Source: an uncultured Clostridia bacterium
GTDB taxonomy: Bacteria > Bacillota > Clostridia > Christensenellales > Borkfalkiaceae
Length of the DNA stretch: 64,000 bases
Assembly (NCBI GenBank): GCA_944328495.1
Contig: CALVHR010000006.1
Span: forward strand, 1 to 64,000
Direction of reading: 5' to 3'
Below the pieces are notes generated by a model. The model was not told where the DNA came from and ran no database searches. It was given only the letters and a program-made list of their open reading frames with translations. The position numbers and the translations under genes were made by a program. Positions 51,300-60,047 of the stretch are shown piece after piece. Each line of letters starts with the position of its first letter. Position 1 is the stretch's first letter.

Positions 51300-52475
51300 T
51301 TATTGATTATTGCGGATGGCGTCCGCCACGTCCTGCGTAATTTTGTCGAGCTGTTCTTGGGAAGGCTTGTACGCAATGCGGATCGCGGGCAGAAGCGCTT
51401 CGCATTTGCTTGCGGAAAGGGCTTCGAATACCTGGTCGGGAGACTGGCCGCCCCATCCGTACGAACCGAACGCCACAAATTTTTTCTTGTTGCCCGTCAG
51501 ACCTTTGAAATAAGTCAGGAAGGAAGCCACGGAGGGCATCATGTTGTTGTTGAGCGTAGGTGAGCCGACGGCGATGTATTTCGCCGTCATGGCGTCGGAA
51601 ATGATATCGGAATTGTGGCTGTAATGCAAGTTATAGAGGCGGGGTTTCAGTCCGCAGGCGAGGAACGCATTTTCGATCGCATGCGCCATCGCTTCGGTGG
51701 AGTGCCACATTGTATCGTAAACGATGGCGACCGTGTCGTCATATTCGTTTGCGACCCACGATTTATACAGGGCAAGGATCTCGGGGATATGTTTTGTCCA
51801 AATAATTCCGTGGCTGGGGCAGATCGTTTCGATGGGAAGGTTTGCACAGGCGGCGAGGGCTTTCCCCGTCTGCATGCCGTAAGGCTGGACGATGTTCGCA
51901 TAGTATTTGCGCGCCTGAATAAATGCTTCCGGAAGATCGCATTCGGTATCGGTGCGTTCATCGGATGCGTAATGCTGGCCGAACGCATCGTTGGAAAACA
52001 GGATGTTATCGGGGGTCATAAACGTGACCATGTTGTCGGGCCAGTGTACCATGGGCGTAGGAACGAACGAGAACGTACGCTTTCCGATGCTGAGCGTTTC
52101 GCCCGCTTTGACGCCGATGTATCCGAGATCGCCGTAGTATGCGGTCAGATCTTTCACGCCCGCGCCTGCGGCGGTGTAGACTTTTGCATGTTTGGCGACT
52201 TTCAAAACGGCGGGCAGACAGCCGCTGTGATCGGGTTCTGCATGGTTGGAAATGATCACGTCGATCTTTGCGGGATCGATCACCGATGCGATTCGGGAAA
52301 GCATTTCGCTTTCGAACCCTTCTTTTACCGTATCGATGAGCGTTATTTTGTCGTCGATGATAAGATATGCGTTGTAGGATGAACCTTTTTCGGTTTCATA
52401 ACCGTGGAAATTGCGCAGGTTCCAGTCAATGGCGCCCACCCAATAGACGCCTTCGCGAATCTTCATTGCGTTCAT
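51300..52475 (-). CDS. Flavodiiron protein (oxygen/NO reductase)
   Basis: This 391-residue cytosolic protein has a metallo-beta-lactamase-like diiron domain (about 1-245) with ligands HAEPDH (His78, Glu80, Asp82, His83), and a flavodoxin domain (about 250-390) with an FMN-binding loop at TMWHSTEAM and later SPTLNNNMMP. It reduces O2 or NO to harmless products in strict anaerobes, fed by rubredoxin or a reductase. AAGGAG precedes the ATG at 52475. It is monocistronic, typical of Clostridia, and ends in a strong terminator. Confidence 0.95.
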   Translation of the reverse strand: MNAMKIREGVYWVGAIDWNLRNFHGYETEKGSSYNAYLIIDDKITLIDTVKEGFESEMLSRIASVIDPAKIDVIISNHAEPDHSGCLPAVLKVAKHAKVYTAAGAGVKDLTAYYGDLGYIGVKAGETLSIGKRTFSFVPTPMVHWPDNMVTFMTPDNILFSNDAFGQHYASDERTDTECDLPEAFIQARKYYANIVQPYGMQTGKALAACANLPIETICPSHGIIWTKHIPEILALYKSWVANEYDDTVAIVYDTMWHSTEAMAHAIENAFLACGLKPRLYNLHYSHNSDIISDAMTAKYIAVGSPTLNNNMMPSVASFLTYFKGLTGNKKKFVAFGSYGWGGQSPDQVFEALSASKCEALLPAIRIAYKPSQEQLDKITQDVADAIRNNQ

Positions 52476-52543
52476 GATAATATACTCCTTTCCTTATTAT
52501 TATAATAGGCAGTGCGTTGCTTTTCAGATAAGATATCGCTAAT

Positions 52544-52572
52544 ATTATAAACAGAAAGTAGGCAAAGGGCAA
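52544..52572 (-). promoter_or_regulatory. Promoter of the flavodiiron gene
   Basis: On the minus strand: TTGCCC (52572-52567), 17 bases and TATAAT (52549-52544), about 70 bases before the ATG. Confidence 0.65.
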
Positions 52573-52672
52573 GGATTTTGGGCAGGGAAAGCCAAAAAAA
52601 CAAAAATAGCGGGATTTTTCGGGCAAAATGCGGCACAAGTGAAGAAAAATGTACTTTCGGCGATAAAAATAA

Positions 52673-52701
52673 TTGACAAGGCAAAAACTTTATGATAGAC
52701 T
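52673..52701 (+). promoter_or_regulatory. Promoter of rpmG-secE-nusG
   Basis: TTGACA (52673-52678), 17 bases and TAGACT (52696-52701), 50 bases before the rpmG start. Confidence 0.85.
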
Positions 52702-52751
52702 TTAAGAACACACCGCCCGGGTGTGATTTTTTTGCATGGAGTTTTTTTAAA

Positions 52752-52913
52752 ATGGCTGCTATAAACAGAACAAAAGTCACTTTCGAGTGCACCGAATGCA
52801 AGCACAGGAATTATGACAGTATGAAAAATAAGAAAAACGATCCGGAAAGATTGCAGCTCAACAAGTATTGCCCTTTCTGCAAAAAGCATACTGCGCATAA
52901 AGAATCCAAATAA
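52752..52913 (+). CDS. rpmG: Ribosomal protein L33 (bL33), zinc-binding form
   Basis: The 53-residue protein is bL33 of the zinc type: [20 protein letters not shown] holds the first Cys pair and [16 protein letters not shown] the second. The ATG at 52752 is preceded by GGAG about 10 bases upstream. rpmG directly before secE-nusG is the standard Bacillota order. The 92-base gap to secE has a hairpin (GCAGGCC/GGCCTGC) and no tRNA-Trp. Confidence 0.95.
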   Translation: MAAINRTKVTFECTECKHRNYDSMKNKKNDPERLQLNKYCPFCKKHTAHKESK

Positions 52914-53005
52914 TCGCATAAGGGGAGGCGCCGTGCAAGAATGTGCGGCACAGGCAGGCCTTTGTGCGAAAGCGCGGCCTGCGCGAAAATTTTTGAGAGG
53001 TTAAA

Positions 53006-53233
53006 ATGAAAGCAAAAACCGCTGTCAAAAAGCCCAACATCTTTGTGAGAATGGGCAGAAAGCTGAAAGAAGTTTTCTCGGAGCTGAAAAAAGTAACCTG
53101 GCCGTCGTTCGGCAAAGTCGTAAAATCGACGGGCGTGGTCATCGCGGTCGTCGTGATCTTTTTGATCGTATTTACGGCTATCAATTACGGCTTGAACGCG
53201 CTTTTGGGACTGATTTCGAACCTCGGCGCATAA
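53006..53233 (+). CDS. secE: Preprotein translocase subunit SecE
   Basis: The 75-residue protein has the short SecE layout of Gram-positive bacteria: an amphipathic helix with KLKEVFSELKKVTWPS (the conserved WPS) followed by one membrane helix (about 45-65). SecE holds SecY together in the translocon. It starts after GAGAGG and is followed 22 bases later by nusG. Confidence 0.96.
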   Translation: MKAKTAVKKPNIFVRMGRKLKEVFSELKKVTWPSFGKVVKSTGVVIAVVVIFLIVFTAINYGLNALLGLISNLGA

Positions 53234-53255
53234 AGCATAAAGGAGAGAGGAGAGT

Positions 53256-53825
53256 ATGGAAAATTCTCTCGAAAGCCAGGCAAAGTGGTACGTCCTGCAT
53301 ACCTATTCGGGGTATGAAGCGATGGTCAAAGACAGCCTGGAGCGTCTGATCGAAAACAACAATCTGCAAGACAACATATTCGATCTGAAAATTCCGATGG
53401 AGCAGACCATCGAAGAAAAGAACGGCAAAAAGAAGGTCGTTGAACGCAAACTTCTTCCTTGCTATGTCTTTATCAAGATGATCTATTCCAACCAGGTATG
53501 GTATTTGGTGACGAACACGCGCGGCGTGACCGGCTTCGTGGGCCCGCAGGGCAGGCCCCTGCCGCTCAAAGACGAAGAGGTGCGCAAGATGCAGCTCGAA
53601 TCGGTCGCGATCGACGCCGACTTTGCGGTGGGTGACGACGTGAGCATCGATGCGGGTCCGCTTGCGGGATTCGTCGGCAAAATCAAGGAGCTCAACGACT
53701 CGGCGCAGAAGGCGAAAGTCAACGTGCTCATGTTCGGCAGGAATACCGACGTGGAAGTGGAATATGTGCAGATCCGCAAGCTCAATCTTACGGAACCTGC
53801 GCCGACCGAACAAAAGGACGAATAA
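53256..53825 (+). CDS. nusG: Transcription termination/antitermination factor NusG
   Basis: This 189-residue protein has an NGN domain (about 8-115; AKWYVLHTYSGYEAMVKDSL and LLPCYVFIKM) and a C-terminal KOW domain (about 135-180; GDDVSIDAGPLAGFVGKI). It binds RNA polymerase and couples it to pausing, termination and ribosomes. GGAGAGAGGAG lies before the ATG. It sits in the usual secE-nusG-rplK order. Confidence 0.97.
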   Translation: MENSLESQAKWYVLHTYSGYEAMVKDSLERLIENNNLQDNIFDLKIPMEQTIEEKNGKKKVVERKLLPCYVFIKMIYSNQVWYLVTNTRGVTGFVGPQGRPLPLKDEEVRKMQLESVAIDADFAVGDDVSIDAGPLAGFVGKIKELNDSAQKAKVNVLMFGRNTDVEVEYVQIRKLNLTEPAPTEQKDE

Positions 53826-53911
53826 GGGACAACCCCTTTTTCGAATAAAGTGGGAGAAGCGCAAATTTTTACAGGCGCTTTGCTAAAACCACAATCTCAG
53901 GAGGAGAACTT

Positions 53912-54337
53912 ATGGCTAAGAAGATCACTGCGGTCGTCAAATTGCAGCTGCCCGCAGGCAAAGCTACCCCGGGCCCGCCCGTCGGTTCCACACTCGGTCC
54001 GCACGGCATCAACATTCCTGGCTTCACCAAGGAATTCAATGCGAAAACCGCCGATCAGGCAGGGTTGATCATTCCCGTGGTCATCACCATCTACCAGGAT
54101 CGTTCCTTTACTTTTATTCTGAAAACGCCGCCCGTGCCCGTGCTCATCAAGAAAGCGTGCAAGATCGAGAGCGGAAGCGCAAAACCCAACCGCGATAAGG
54201 TTGCGAAGCTCACCGCCGCGCAGGTCGAAGAGATCGCGAAGCTGAAAATGCCCGACCTCAACACGACTTCGCTCGATTCCGCGAAGAGCATGGTCAAAGG
54301 CACTGCCCGCAGCATGGGCGTGACCGTCGAAGAGTAA
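53912..54337 (+). CDS. rplK: Ribosomal protein L11 (uL11)
   Basis: The 141-residue protein is full-length uL11 with [20 protein letters not shown] near the N-terminus, the conserved [12 protein letters not shown] segment and a C-terminal rRNA-binding domain ending in [15 protein letters not shown]. It forms the base of the L7/L12 stalk with L10. AGGAGG precedes the ATG, and rplA follows after 57 bases. Confidence 0.97.
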   Translation: MAKKITAVVKLQLPAGKATPGPPVGSTLGPHGINIPGFTKEFNAKTADQAGLIIPVVITIYQDRSFTFILKTPPVPVLIKKACKIESGSAKPNRDKVAKLTAAQVEEIAKLKMPDLNTTSLDSAKSMVKGTARSMGVTVEE

Positions 54338-54394
54338 TTTAAGGAGAATGTGGGAGAGATCACATCTCGCACGCACCACAAGGAGGTAAAATAA

Positions 54395-55084
54395 ATGAAA
54401 TACGGGAAAAAATATGCCGACAGCTTAAAGGCATACGATCGTTCCAAATTATACGACGTCGACGAGGCGATGAATATTGTCGTCGAAACGGCAAAAGCAA
54501 AATTTGATGAGACCATCGAATTGCACGTGCGCCTCGGCGTCGATCCCCGTCAGGCGGATCAGCAGGTCCGCGGCGTTCTCGTTCTTCCTAACGGCACGGG
54601 CAAAAGCAAGAAAGTTTTGGTCATTGCCAAGGGTGAACGTGCAGACATCGCACAGCAGGCTGGTGCCGATTATGTCGGCGCGGAAGAAATGATCCAGAAG
54701 ATCCAGACGGAGAACTGGTTTGATTTCGACGTCGTAATCACAACGCCCGACATGATGGGCGTCGTCGGCCGCATCGGTAAAGTGCTCGGTCCGAAGGGCT
54801 TGATGCCGAACCCGAAGTCCGGCACGGTGACGATGGATGTCGCGAAAGCGATCGCGGAAGTCAAAGCCGGTAAAGTGGAATATCGTCTGGACAAAACGGC
54901 GATCATTCACTGCCCGATCGGCAAGAAGAGCTTCGGCAAAGAAAAACTTGCGGAAAACTTCACCGCGCTCATGGACGCGATCGTGAAAGCGAAACCGGCT
55001 GCGGCGAAAGGCCAGTATATCAAGAGCGTTGCGGTATCCAGCACGATGGGCCCCGGCGTGAAGGTAAACTTCGCGAAATTGTAA
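54395..55084 (+). CDS. rplA: Ribosomal protein L1 (uL1)
   Basis: The 229-residue protein matches uL1 in length and motifs: [57 protein letters not shown] and the C-terminal [20 protein letters not shown]1 binds 23S rRNA and, in many bacteria, its own mRNA as a translational repressor. AGGAGG lies 9 bases before the ATG. The rplJ promoter and leader begin 17 bases after the stop. Confidence 0.97.
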   Translation: MKYGKKYADSLKAYDRSKLYDVDEAMNIVVETAKAKFDETIELHVRLGVDPRQADQQVRGVLVLPNGTGKSKKVLVIAKGERADIAQQAGADYVGAEEMIQKIQTENWFDFDVVITTPDMMGVVGRIGKVLGPKGLMPNPKSGTVTMDVAKAIAEVKAGKVEYRLDKTAIIHCPIGKKSFGKEKLAENFTALMDAIVKAKPAAAKGQYIKSVAVSSTMGPGVKVNFAKL

Positions 55085-55101
55085 TTTACAGCAAAAAACA
55101 G

Positions 55102-55130
55102 TTGACAGATCGCCTTGACGGCGGTATAAT
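55102..55130 (+). promoter_or_regulatory. Promoter of rplJ-rplL
   Basis: TTGACA (55102-55107), a 17-base spacer and TATAAT (55125-55130), a consensus promoter. Confidence 0.92.
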
Positions 55131-55268
55131 GTACAGGAAAATTTCATAGTACCGCAGAAAGCAGGCACCGTTTCGGTTTAATTGCGTCGCAGCCCGCCGA
55201 GGTAAATACGTTCGACTGTTTACAGAGTAACATCAGTCCTTGTATCCTCGCGGTACAAGGACTTTTTT
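55131..55268 (+). ncRNA. L10 leader with attenuator
   Basis: The transcript has the signature ACCGCAGAAAGCAGGCACCG ... GCCCGCCGAGGT (about 55150-55203) of the L10 leader, bound by the L10(L12)4 complex to repress its own synthesis. It is followed by a 10-bp terminator stem (55235-55244 with 55254-55263) and a T6 tract, so control is by attenuation. Bases 55269-55406 form the rest of the untranslated region and hold no gene. Confidence 0.85.
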
Positions 55269-55406
55269 ATGCGTGAAAACGCACAGGGAGACGATGCAGA
55301 GCGTGCGAAAGCGAGCGAACATCGTTGTCGCCCTGAAATCGCAAGAAATCGCAGGCGACAGCTCGCCGAGATTTCTGCGAGAAAAAATATTTATAGGAGG
55401 TAAAAA

Positions 55407-55931
55407 ATGTCGGCTAATTTAGAGGCAAAGAAGCAGGTAGTCGAGGAGATCAAAGCGAAGATCCAGAACAGCAAGTCGGTCATATTCGTCGATTATAAGG
55501 GTTTGACCGTTGCGGAAGTTTCCGATCTGCGCAACAAGTTCCGTGCCGCAGGTGTCGAGTACAAAGTTTATAAAAATACGCTCGTGCGCAAGGCAATGAA
55601 CGAACTCGGCGTGACTGCTTTTGATAACGATCTCAACGGCCCGACTGCTACCGCGTTCAGCCCGGATGAAACGGCTGCCGCAAAGATATTTGCGGATGCG
55701 GTGAAAGCGTTGCCCGAAAAGATCATTCCGAAGAGCGCATATGTCGACGGCGCGTATGTAGATGTAAACGGGATCAAAGCTCTCGCGACGATGCCTTCGA
55801 AAGAAGAACTCATTGCGAAGATGCTCGGTTCGATGCAGGCTCCGATCGCGAATTTCGCGGGAGTGCTTTCCGCGATGCTCAGGGGTGTCGTCATCGCGCT
55901 CAATGCGATTGCGGAAAAGAAAGGCGCATAA
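55407..55931 (+). CDS. rplJ: Ribosomal protein L10 (uL10)
   Basis: The 174-residue protein has the rRNA-binding domain (SVIFVDYKGLTVAEVSDLRN, KVYKNTLVRKAMNE) and the C-terminal helix for L7/L12 dimers. It anchors the stalk that recruits translation factors. AGGAGG precedes the ATG. rplL follows 97 bases later after a short non-coding gap. Confidence 0.97.
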   Translation: MSANLEAKKQVVEEIKAKIQNSKSVIFVDYKGLTVAEVSDLRNKFRAAGVEYKVYKNTLVRKAMNELGVTAFDNDLNGPTATAFSPDETAAAKIFADAVKALPEKIIPKSAYVDGAYVDVNGIKALATMPSKEELIAKMLGSMQAPIANFAGVLSAMLRGVVIALNAIAEKKGA

Positions 55932-56028
55932 AGCGTTTTTTGGTGAGTGCGGCATGAGCCGCCGCCCGTCCGCCGCGGCGTAAAAGAAAGCGGAAAATAA
56001 TTAAAAAAGAATTCGGAGGAATATTAAA

Positions 56029-56403
56029 ATGGCTGATATCGCTAAGTTTATCGAAGAGATCAAAGGTATGACGGTTGTTGAGCTCAACGAGCTCGTGAAG
56101 GCTTTGGAAGAGGAATTCGGTGTGAGCGCTGCTGCTCCCGTAGCAGTTGCTGCCGCTCCCGCTGCAGGCGCTGCTGCAGAACCTGTTGAAGAGAAGACGG
56201 AGTTCAACGTCAAACTCAAAGACATCGGCGCAAAGAAAATCGAAGTTATCAAGGCTGTTCGCGAATTCACGTCTTTGGGTCTTGCGGAAGCGAAAGCTCT
56301 CGTGGAAGGCCTCGGCATGATCAAAGAAGGCGTCAACAAAGAAGAAGCGGAAAAGATCGCTGCCCGCATGAAAGAAGCAGGCGCGGAAGTTACCATCGAC
56401 TAA
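56029..56403 (+). CDS. rplL: Ribosomal protein L7/L12 (bL12)
   Basis: The 124-residue protein has the N-terminal dimerisation domain ([20 protein letters not shown]), an Ala-rich hinge (about 38-55) and the C-terminal domain ([32 protein letters not shown]) that binds translation GTPases. CGGAGG precedes the ATG. It is followed by a strong terminator and not by rpoB, unlike most bacteria. Confidence 0.97.
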   Translation: MADIAKFIEEIKGMTVVELNELVKALEEEFGVSAAAPVAVAAAPAAGAAAEPVEEKTEFNVKLKDIGAKKIEVIKAVREFTSLGLAEAKALVEGLGMIKEGVNKEEAEKIAARMKEAGAEVTID

Positions 56404-56432
56404 TTGCTCTGTCTTTGAAAGAAAGTGATCGA

Positions 56433-56466
56433 AAACAGGCGGCATAATTGCGTGCCGCCTGTTTTT
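56433..56466 (+). terminator. Terminator after rplL
   Basis: A 12-bp perfect stem (56433-56444 with 56453-56464) with an 8-base loop and a T tract to 56466. It closes the rplJL transcript. Confidence 0.92.
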
Positions 56467-56545
56467 CCGTTTTGCGTAAGGGCCGGCGGAATAGTGCGGA
56501 AGCGGTCCGTACAAAATAGTATAGAGCCGGATTTGGCGTGTTCGC

Positions 56546-56593
56546 GCAACAAGGGCGCCCTTGTTGCCGTTTTCCGTAAGGAAAACGGCAATG
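56546..56593 (+). repeat. Overlapping palindromes like those at 7447-7490
   Basis: A perfect 22-base palindrome GCAACAAGGGC/GCCCTTGTTGC (56546-56567) shares its last four bases with a second stem TTGCCGTTTTCC/GGAAAACGGCAA (56564-56591). The core AACAAGNGC...GCNCTTGTT also occurs at 7447-7466, again followed by an overlapping second stem. It may be a small repeated palindromic element. Bases 56467-56669 hold no gene. Confidence 0.55.
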
Positions 56594-56669
56594 TGATTTA
56601 TCGGCAAATAGGTTGCAGCGGCACGATCGGCAAGCGTGCCGATCAGCGTGGAAACAAGAGGAAAATTAT

Positions 56670-58568
56670 TTGTTTACGAAAATCAAAAACAAATTTTTAA
56701 ATATTGAGAAGAAAAGATTTTGGGAAATCTTCTCGTTGGTCGCGGCGGTATTTTTGACATTGGTCATGTTTTTTAATCCGACGGACGATTTGGGAGATGT
56801 CTTTTACGTCTGGCTGATCCCGACATTTTTGTTGTTGGCGATCGCTTGTTTTCGAAAGTTTCATATATTTGATATTTATGCGGAGGCAAAAAAATCCGAA
56901 TATGTCATAGCGGGGATATTTGCGGCACTGTTTCTGATCATGAGTCCTTTGAGTGAGGTGGTGCGGCTCGGGTGCCTTACGATGGCGGGCAAGAGCATAT
57001 TCCGCTGTATCTTCGTTCCGTTTGCATATTTGTATTTTGTCGCCGCGTTGGGGGCGCTGTACGGCGTTTTGCTGTTTGCGCTTCGATATGTTCGCGAAGG
57101 CGGGCAAGAAGAAAAAGACGGAAACAAAAAAACTTTTTGGGTATGTTTTGCGGCGATCGCGGCGGTTTCCGCTTGTTTTGCGGCGGCCGGATATCCTGCC
57201 GTTCTCAACAGCGACAGCGTCGGGATTTGGAATTATAATTCCGATTGGCACACCATCGGTTTTGTGGCGTTTACCAAATTGTGCATGACGATCTGGTATA
57301 ATCCTTTTTCGATCATCATTGCGCAGACAGCCATTTGGATCCTGACCAATTTTCTTATTTTAAAAACATTGCGCGAATATAAGGGCGATCGTGCGATGGT
57401 CTTGTACACGGTATTGATGCTGACAGTCGGGCTGGGTGTGATCAAATATCTGTCGACGGTATACAAAGACGTTGTGTTCAGCATGTTCATGCTGGGGTAT
57501 TCGGTTTCGGCGTATCGTCTGACGAAAAAGGTGAACGGCAAAAATCTTGCGCTTTTGGCCGTGTATGCGTCGATGGCGTCGGTCACGCGGCACATGGCGG
57601 TATATGTGATCGCCGTAAGCACGCTTGCGCTTGCGATCGTGTATTTTGTGCGGCGCCATCCGAAAATCGCCGTTCGGATATGCGCTTGCTGTATGGTGCC
57701 GGCCATTCTTGTCTTTGCGGCGACGCGCATATACATTGTTGCGGCAGATGCGGAAAAAAGTCCGTCTTATGTGACATATACTATTCCGCTGTATATGCTC
57801 GGTGCGTATGCGGCGTCGGGACTTGATATGTCCGAGCAGACGGTTGCGACGATGGAAAAGATCATGCCCGTCGAAGAGTGGGCGGAAGGATATGAGAAAG
57901 ATCCTTACTATGCGGATGAGAACACACGCTGGTGGGGAAGCGTCGGCTGGAGAATCCTTGAGTTTGACAAACTTGGGTTGCAGGGCGAAGTCATCCGCGC
58001 CAATCTTGAATTTTTTGGCAAGGCGCCTGTTTTATATCTGAAAACTTTGTTTGACGTCAACTCCCTGGTATGGGAGATGAGCCGTGCCGAGGGCACGTAC
58101 AACGAGACGGTCATTGTCGATTTCGAGACACGCGACTGGGAGCTGAGCGAAGCATCGCAGAGGTACCCGCAGTGGTATCCTTCCGATCCGAATGCTTTGA
58201 ACAAGCTTTTGACGCCGATCGCGGAAAGTATCTATAACATACCGGTATGGCGCATCCTCGCGTATCGGGCGGGGATCCACAATTGGATGATCTTGTTTGC
58301 CTGCGTGGTGACATGGAGGCGCAACAAAGGGTTATTGCTTTTGGCTTTGCCGTTTTTGCTGTACGGTTGCAGCTTGTTGATATCTCTTCCCGCACAAGAC
58401 GTGCGTTATTCATTCCCGTTTGTGGAATTTTCTGTTCTGTTTACCGTTCTCGTGTTTTTCAAGGACAAAAAAGCGAAGCACGAGCAGGAAATCGCCGCGG
58501 CGGCGGAGATATGTTACGAAGGAGAAAAGAGTGATGGACAAAATTGCGGTTCTGATCCCGTGCTATAA
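56670..58568 (+). CDS. Polytopic membrane protein, GT-C/DUF6020-like
   Basis: This 632-residue protein has about 11-13 predicted membrane helices, with a large soluble loop at about 390-520 (ACRAEKSP to NIPVWRILAY, in part). The layout and the neighbouring GT2 and GtrA-type genes match polyprenyl-phosphate-sugar-using GT-C glycosyltransferases, or the DUF6020-type proteins near them. I chose the TTG at 56670 with GAGGAAA 8 bases upstream; the frame opens at 56613. It overlaps the GT2 gene, so the three act together in surface glycan decoration. Confidence 0.75.
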   Translation: MFTKIKNKFLNIEKKRFWEIFSLVAAVFLTLVMFFNPTDDLGDVFYVWLIPTFLLLAIACFRKFHIFDIYAEAKKSEYVIAGIFAALFLIMSPLSEVVRLGCLTMAGKSIFRCIFVPFAYLYFVAALGALYGVLLFALRYVREGGQEEKDGNKKTFWVCFAAIAAVSACFAAAGYPAVLNSDSVGIWNYNSDWHTIGFVAFTKLCMTIWYNPFSIIIAQTAIWILTNFLILKTLREYKGDRAMVLYTVLMLTVGLGVIKYLSTVYKDVVFSMFMLGYSVSAYRLTKKVNGKNLALLAVYASMASVTRHMAVYVIAVSTLALAIVYFVRRHPKIAVRICACCMVPAILVFAATRIYIVAADAEKSPSYVTYTIPLYMLGAYAASGLDMSEQTVATMEKIMPVEEWAEGYEKDPYYADENTRWWGSVGWRILEFDKLGLQGEVIRANLEFFGKAPVLYLKTLFDVNSLVWEMSRAEGTYNETVIVDFETRDWELSEASQRYPQWYPSDPNALNKLLTPIAESIYNIPVWRILAYRAGIHNWMILFACVVTWRRNKGLLLLALPFLLYGCSLLISLPAQDVRYSFPFVEFSVLFTVLVFFKDKKAKHEQEIAAAAEICYEGEKSDGQNCGSDPVL

Positions 58569-59481
58569 TGAGAGCATGACGATCGAGAAGGTTGTAAAGG
58601 ATTTTCGCCGTGTTCTGCCGGAAGCGGTCATCTATGTGTATGACAACAATTCGACGGATGGGACCGCGCAGATCGCGGAGGAAGCAGGTGCTGTGGTGCG
58701 GCATGAATTTCGCCAAGGCAAGGGCAACGTGATCCGCCGCATGTTTCGCGAGATCGATGCCGAGTGTTATATTATGGTAGACGGCGACGATACCTATCCT
58801 GCGGAAGCGGCGCCTGAAATGGTGCGGCTTGTCCGGGAACACAACAGCGACATGGTCGTCGGGGATCGTCTTTCTTCCACATATTTTACCGAAAACAAGC
58901 GGCAGTTCCACAATTTCGGGAACAGACTGGTGCGCGCGTTGGTCGGGAAGCTTTTCAAAACTCCCGTAAAGGACATCATGACCGGTTACCGTGCGTTCAG
59001 TTATACTTTTGTAAAGACGTTCCCGGTCATGTCGCACGGATTTGAGATCGAAACGGAAATGACCATTCATGCTTGCGACAAAAATATGCAGATCGATAAT
59101 TATGTGATCGAATACCGCGATCGCCCCGAAGGGAGCGTGTCCAAGCTCAATACCATTTCGGACGGTTTTAAGGTGCTGCGCACCATTTTGTCCCTTTGCA
59201 GGAACTATCGTCCCATGCTCTTTTTTGGAATTTTTGCCCTTGTCTTTTTTCTGCTTTCTGCAGGTTTTTTCATTCCTGTTCTTGTCGAATATTTGCAGAA
59301 CGGCTTGGTACTTCGTTTTCCGACGCTTTTTGTCTGCTGTACGGGATTGGTCGTGGCGCTTCTGTTTTTCTTTGTCGGGATGATGCTGAGCACCGTCCGT
59401 CAGAAAGACAAGCGCGATTTTGAAATCTTTTACGTGCTCATTCAGTCTGATTACGAGCGTAAGAAAAATGAAAATCGATAA
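58534..59481 (+). CDS. GT2 polyprenyl-phosphate glycosyltransferase (DPM1/GtrB-like)
   Basis: This 315-residue enzyme has an N-terminal GT-A domain (about 1-215; AVLIPCYNES, YDNNSTDGT, MVDGDDTYP with the DxD motif, DIMTGYRAF) and two C-terminal membrane helices (about 225-300). It transfers a sugar from a nucleotide onto a polyprenyl phosphate at the inner membrane face. It overlaps the 56670 gene by 35 bases and GtrA by 14. AAGGAG serves either the GTG at 58531 or the ATG at 58534. Confidence 0.92.
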   Translation: MDKIAVLIPCYNESMTIEKVVKDFRRVLPEAVIYVYDNNSTDGTAQIAEEAGAVVRHEFRQGKGNVIRRMFREIDAECYIMVDGDDTYPAEAAPEMVRLVREHNSDMVVGDRLSSTYFTENKRQFHNFGNRLVRALVGKLFKTPVKDIMTGYRAFSYTFVKTFPVMSHGFEIETEMTIHACDKNMQIDNYVIEYRDRPEGSVSKLNTISDGFKVLRTILSLCRNYRPMLFFGIFALVFFLLSAGFFIPVLVEYLQNGLVLRFPTLFVCCTGLVVALLFFFVGMMLSTVRQKDKRDFEIFYVLIQSDYERKKNENR

Positions 59482-59863
59482 ACATCTCATCAAACAGCTT
59501 TTTGTGTTCGGTATTGTCGGAGTCATATGTTTTTTTGTGGATTACGGCTTTTTGCTTCTATTCACCGAAGTATGCAAATTGCACGTTTTGCTGTCCACGT
59601 TGCTGGCGTTTGTGATCGCGAACATTGTCAATTACTTTCTGAGCATGAAATTCGTGTTCGAACGCAAGGAAAATTTTAACCGCTTAGCCGAATTTTTGAT
59701 TTTTTTCTTGTTCAGCGTTATCGGACTCGGACTTACGGAGCTGATCATGTGGCTCGGTACGGGAGTTCTTGCCTGGGATTATCGTCTTGTCAAGATCGGA
59801 GCGACCGTGATCGTGATGGTATTCAATTTCATCACAAAAAAACTGACCATCTCCAAAAGCTGA
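59468..59863 (+). CDS. GtrA family membrane protein (flippase-like)
   Basis: This 131-residue protein has four membrane helices, with FGIVGVICFFVDYGFLLLF and the FNFITKKLTI end of the GtrA family, which is thought to flip polyprenyl-phosphate sugars across the membrane. It overlaps the GT2 gene by 14 bases. With the GT2 and the GT-C-like protein it makes a complete GtrABC-like glycosylation cassette, as used to add sugars to surface polymers. Confidence 0.92.
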   Translation: MKIDKHLIKQLFVFGIVGVICFFVDYGFLLLFTEVCKLHVLLSTLLAFVIANIVNYFLSMKFVFERKENFNRLAEFLIFFLFSVIGLGLTELIMWLGTGVLAWDYRLVKIGATVIVMVFNFITKKLTISKS

Positions 59864-59867
59864 AAAT

Positions 59868-59897
59868 GCCGCCCGCCGTTTTAGAACGGCGGGCGGC
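59868..59897 (+). terminator. Terminator of the glycosylation cassette
   Basis: A 13-bp perfect stem (59868-59880 with 59885-59897) and a TTAG loop, followed by TTCTTTC. Confidence 0.85.
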
Positions 59898-59937
59898 TTC
59901 TTTCGGAGAAAAAATTTTGGAGGCGCGCCGCAAATAC

Positions 59938-59966
59938 TTGACATTCCGTAATTCCGGTATTAAAAT
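59938..59966 (+). promoter_or_regulatory. Promoter of the 60048 lipoprotein
   Basis: TTGACA (59938-59943), 17 bases and TAAAAT (59961-59966), about 80 bases before the ATG. Confidence 0.75.
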
Positions 59967-60047
59967 AATAGTAATGAGATTCTGTGTATCATATTGATTT
60001 TAAAAGTACGGCAGGACGAAATAAAAAATGTATGGAGGGTAGTTGTT

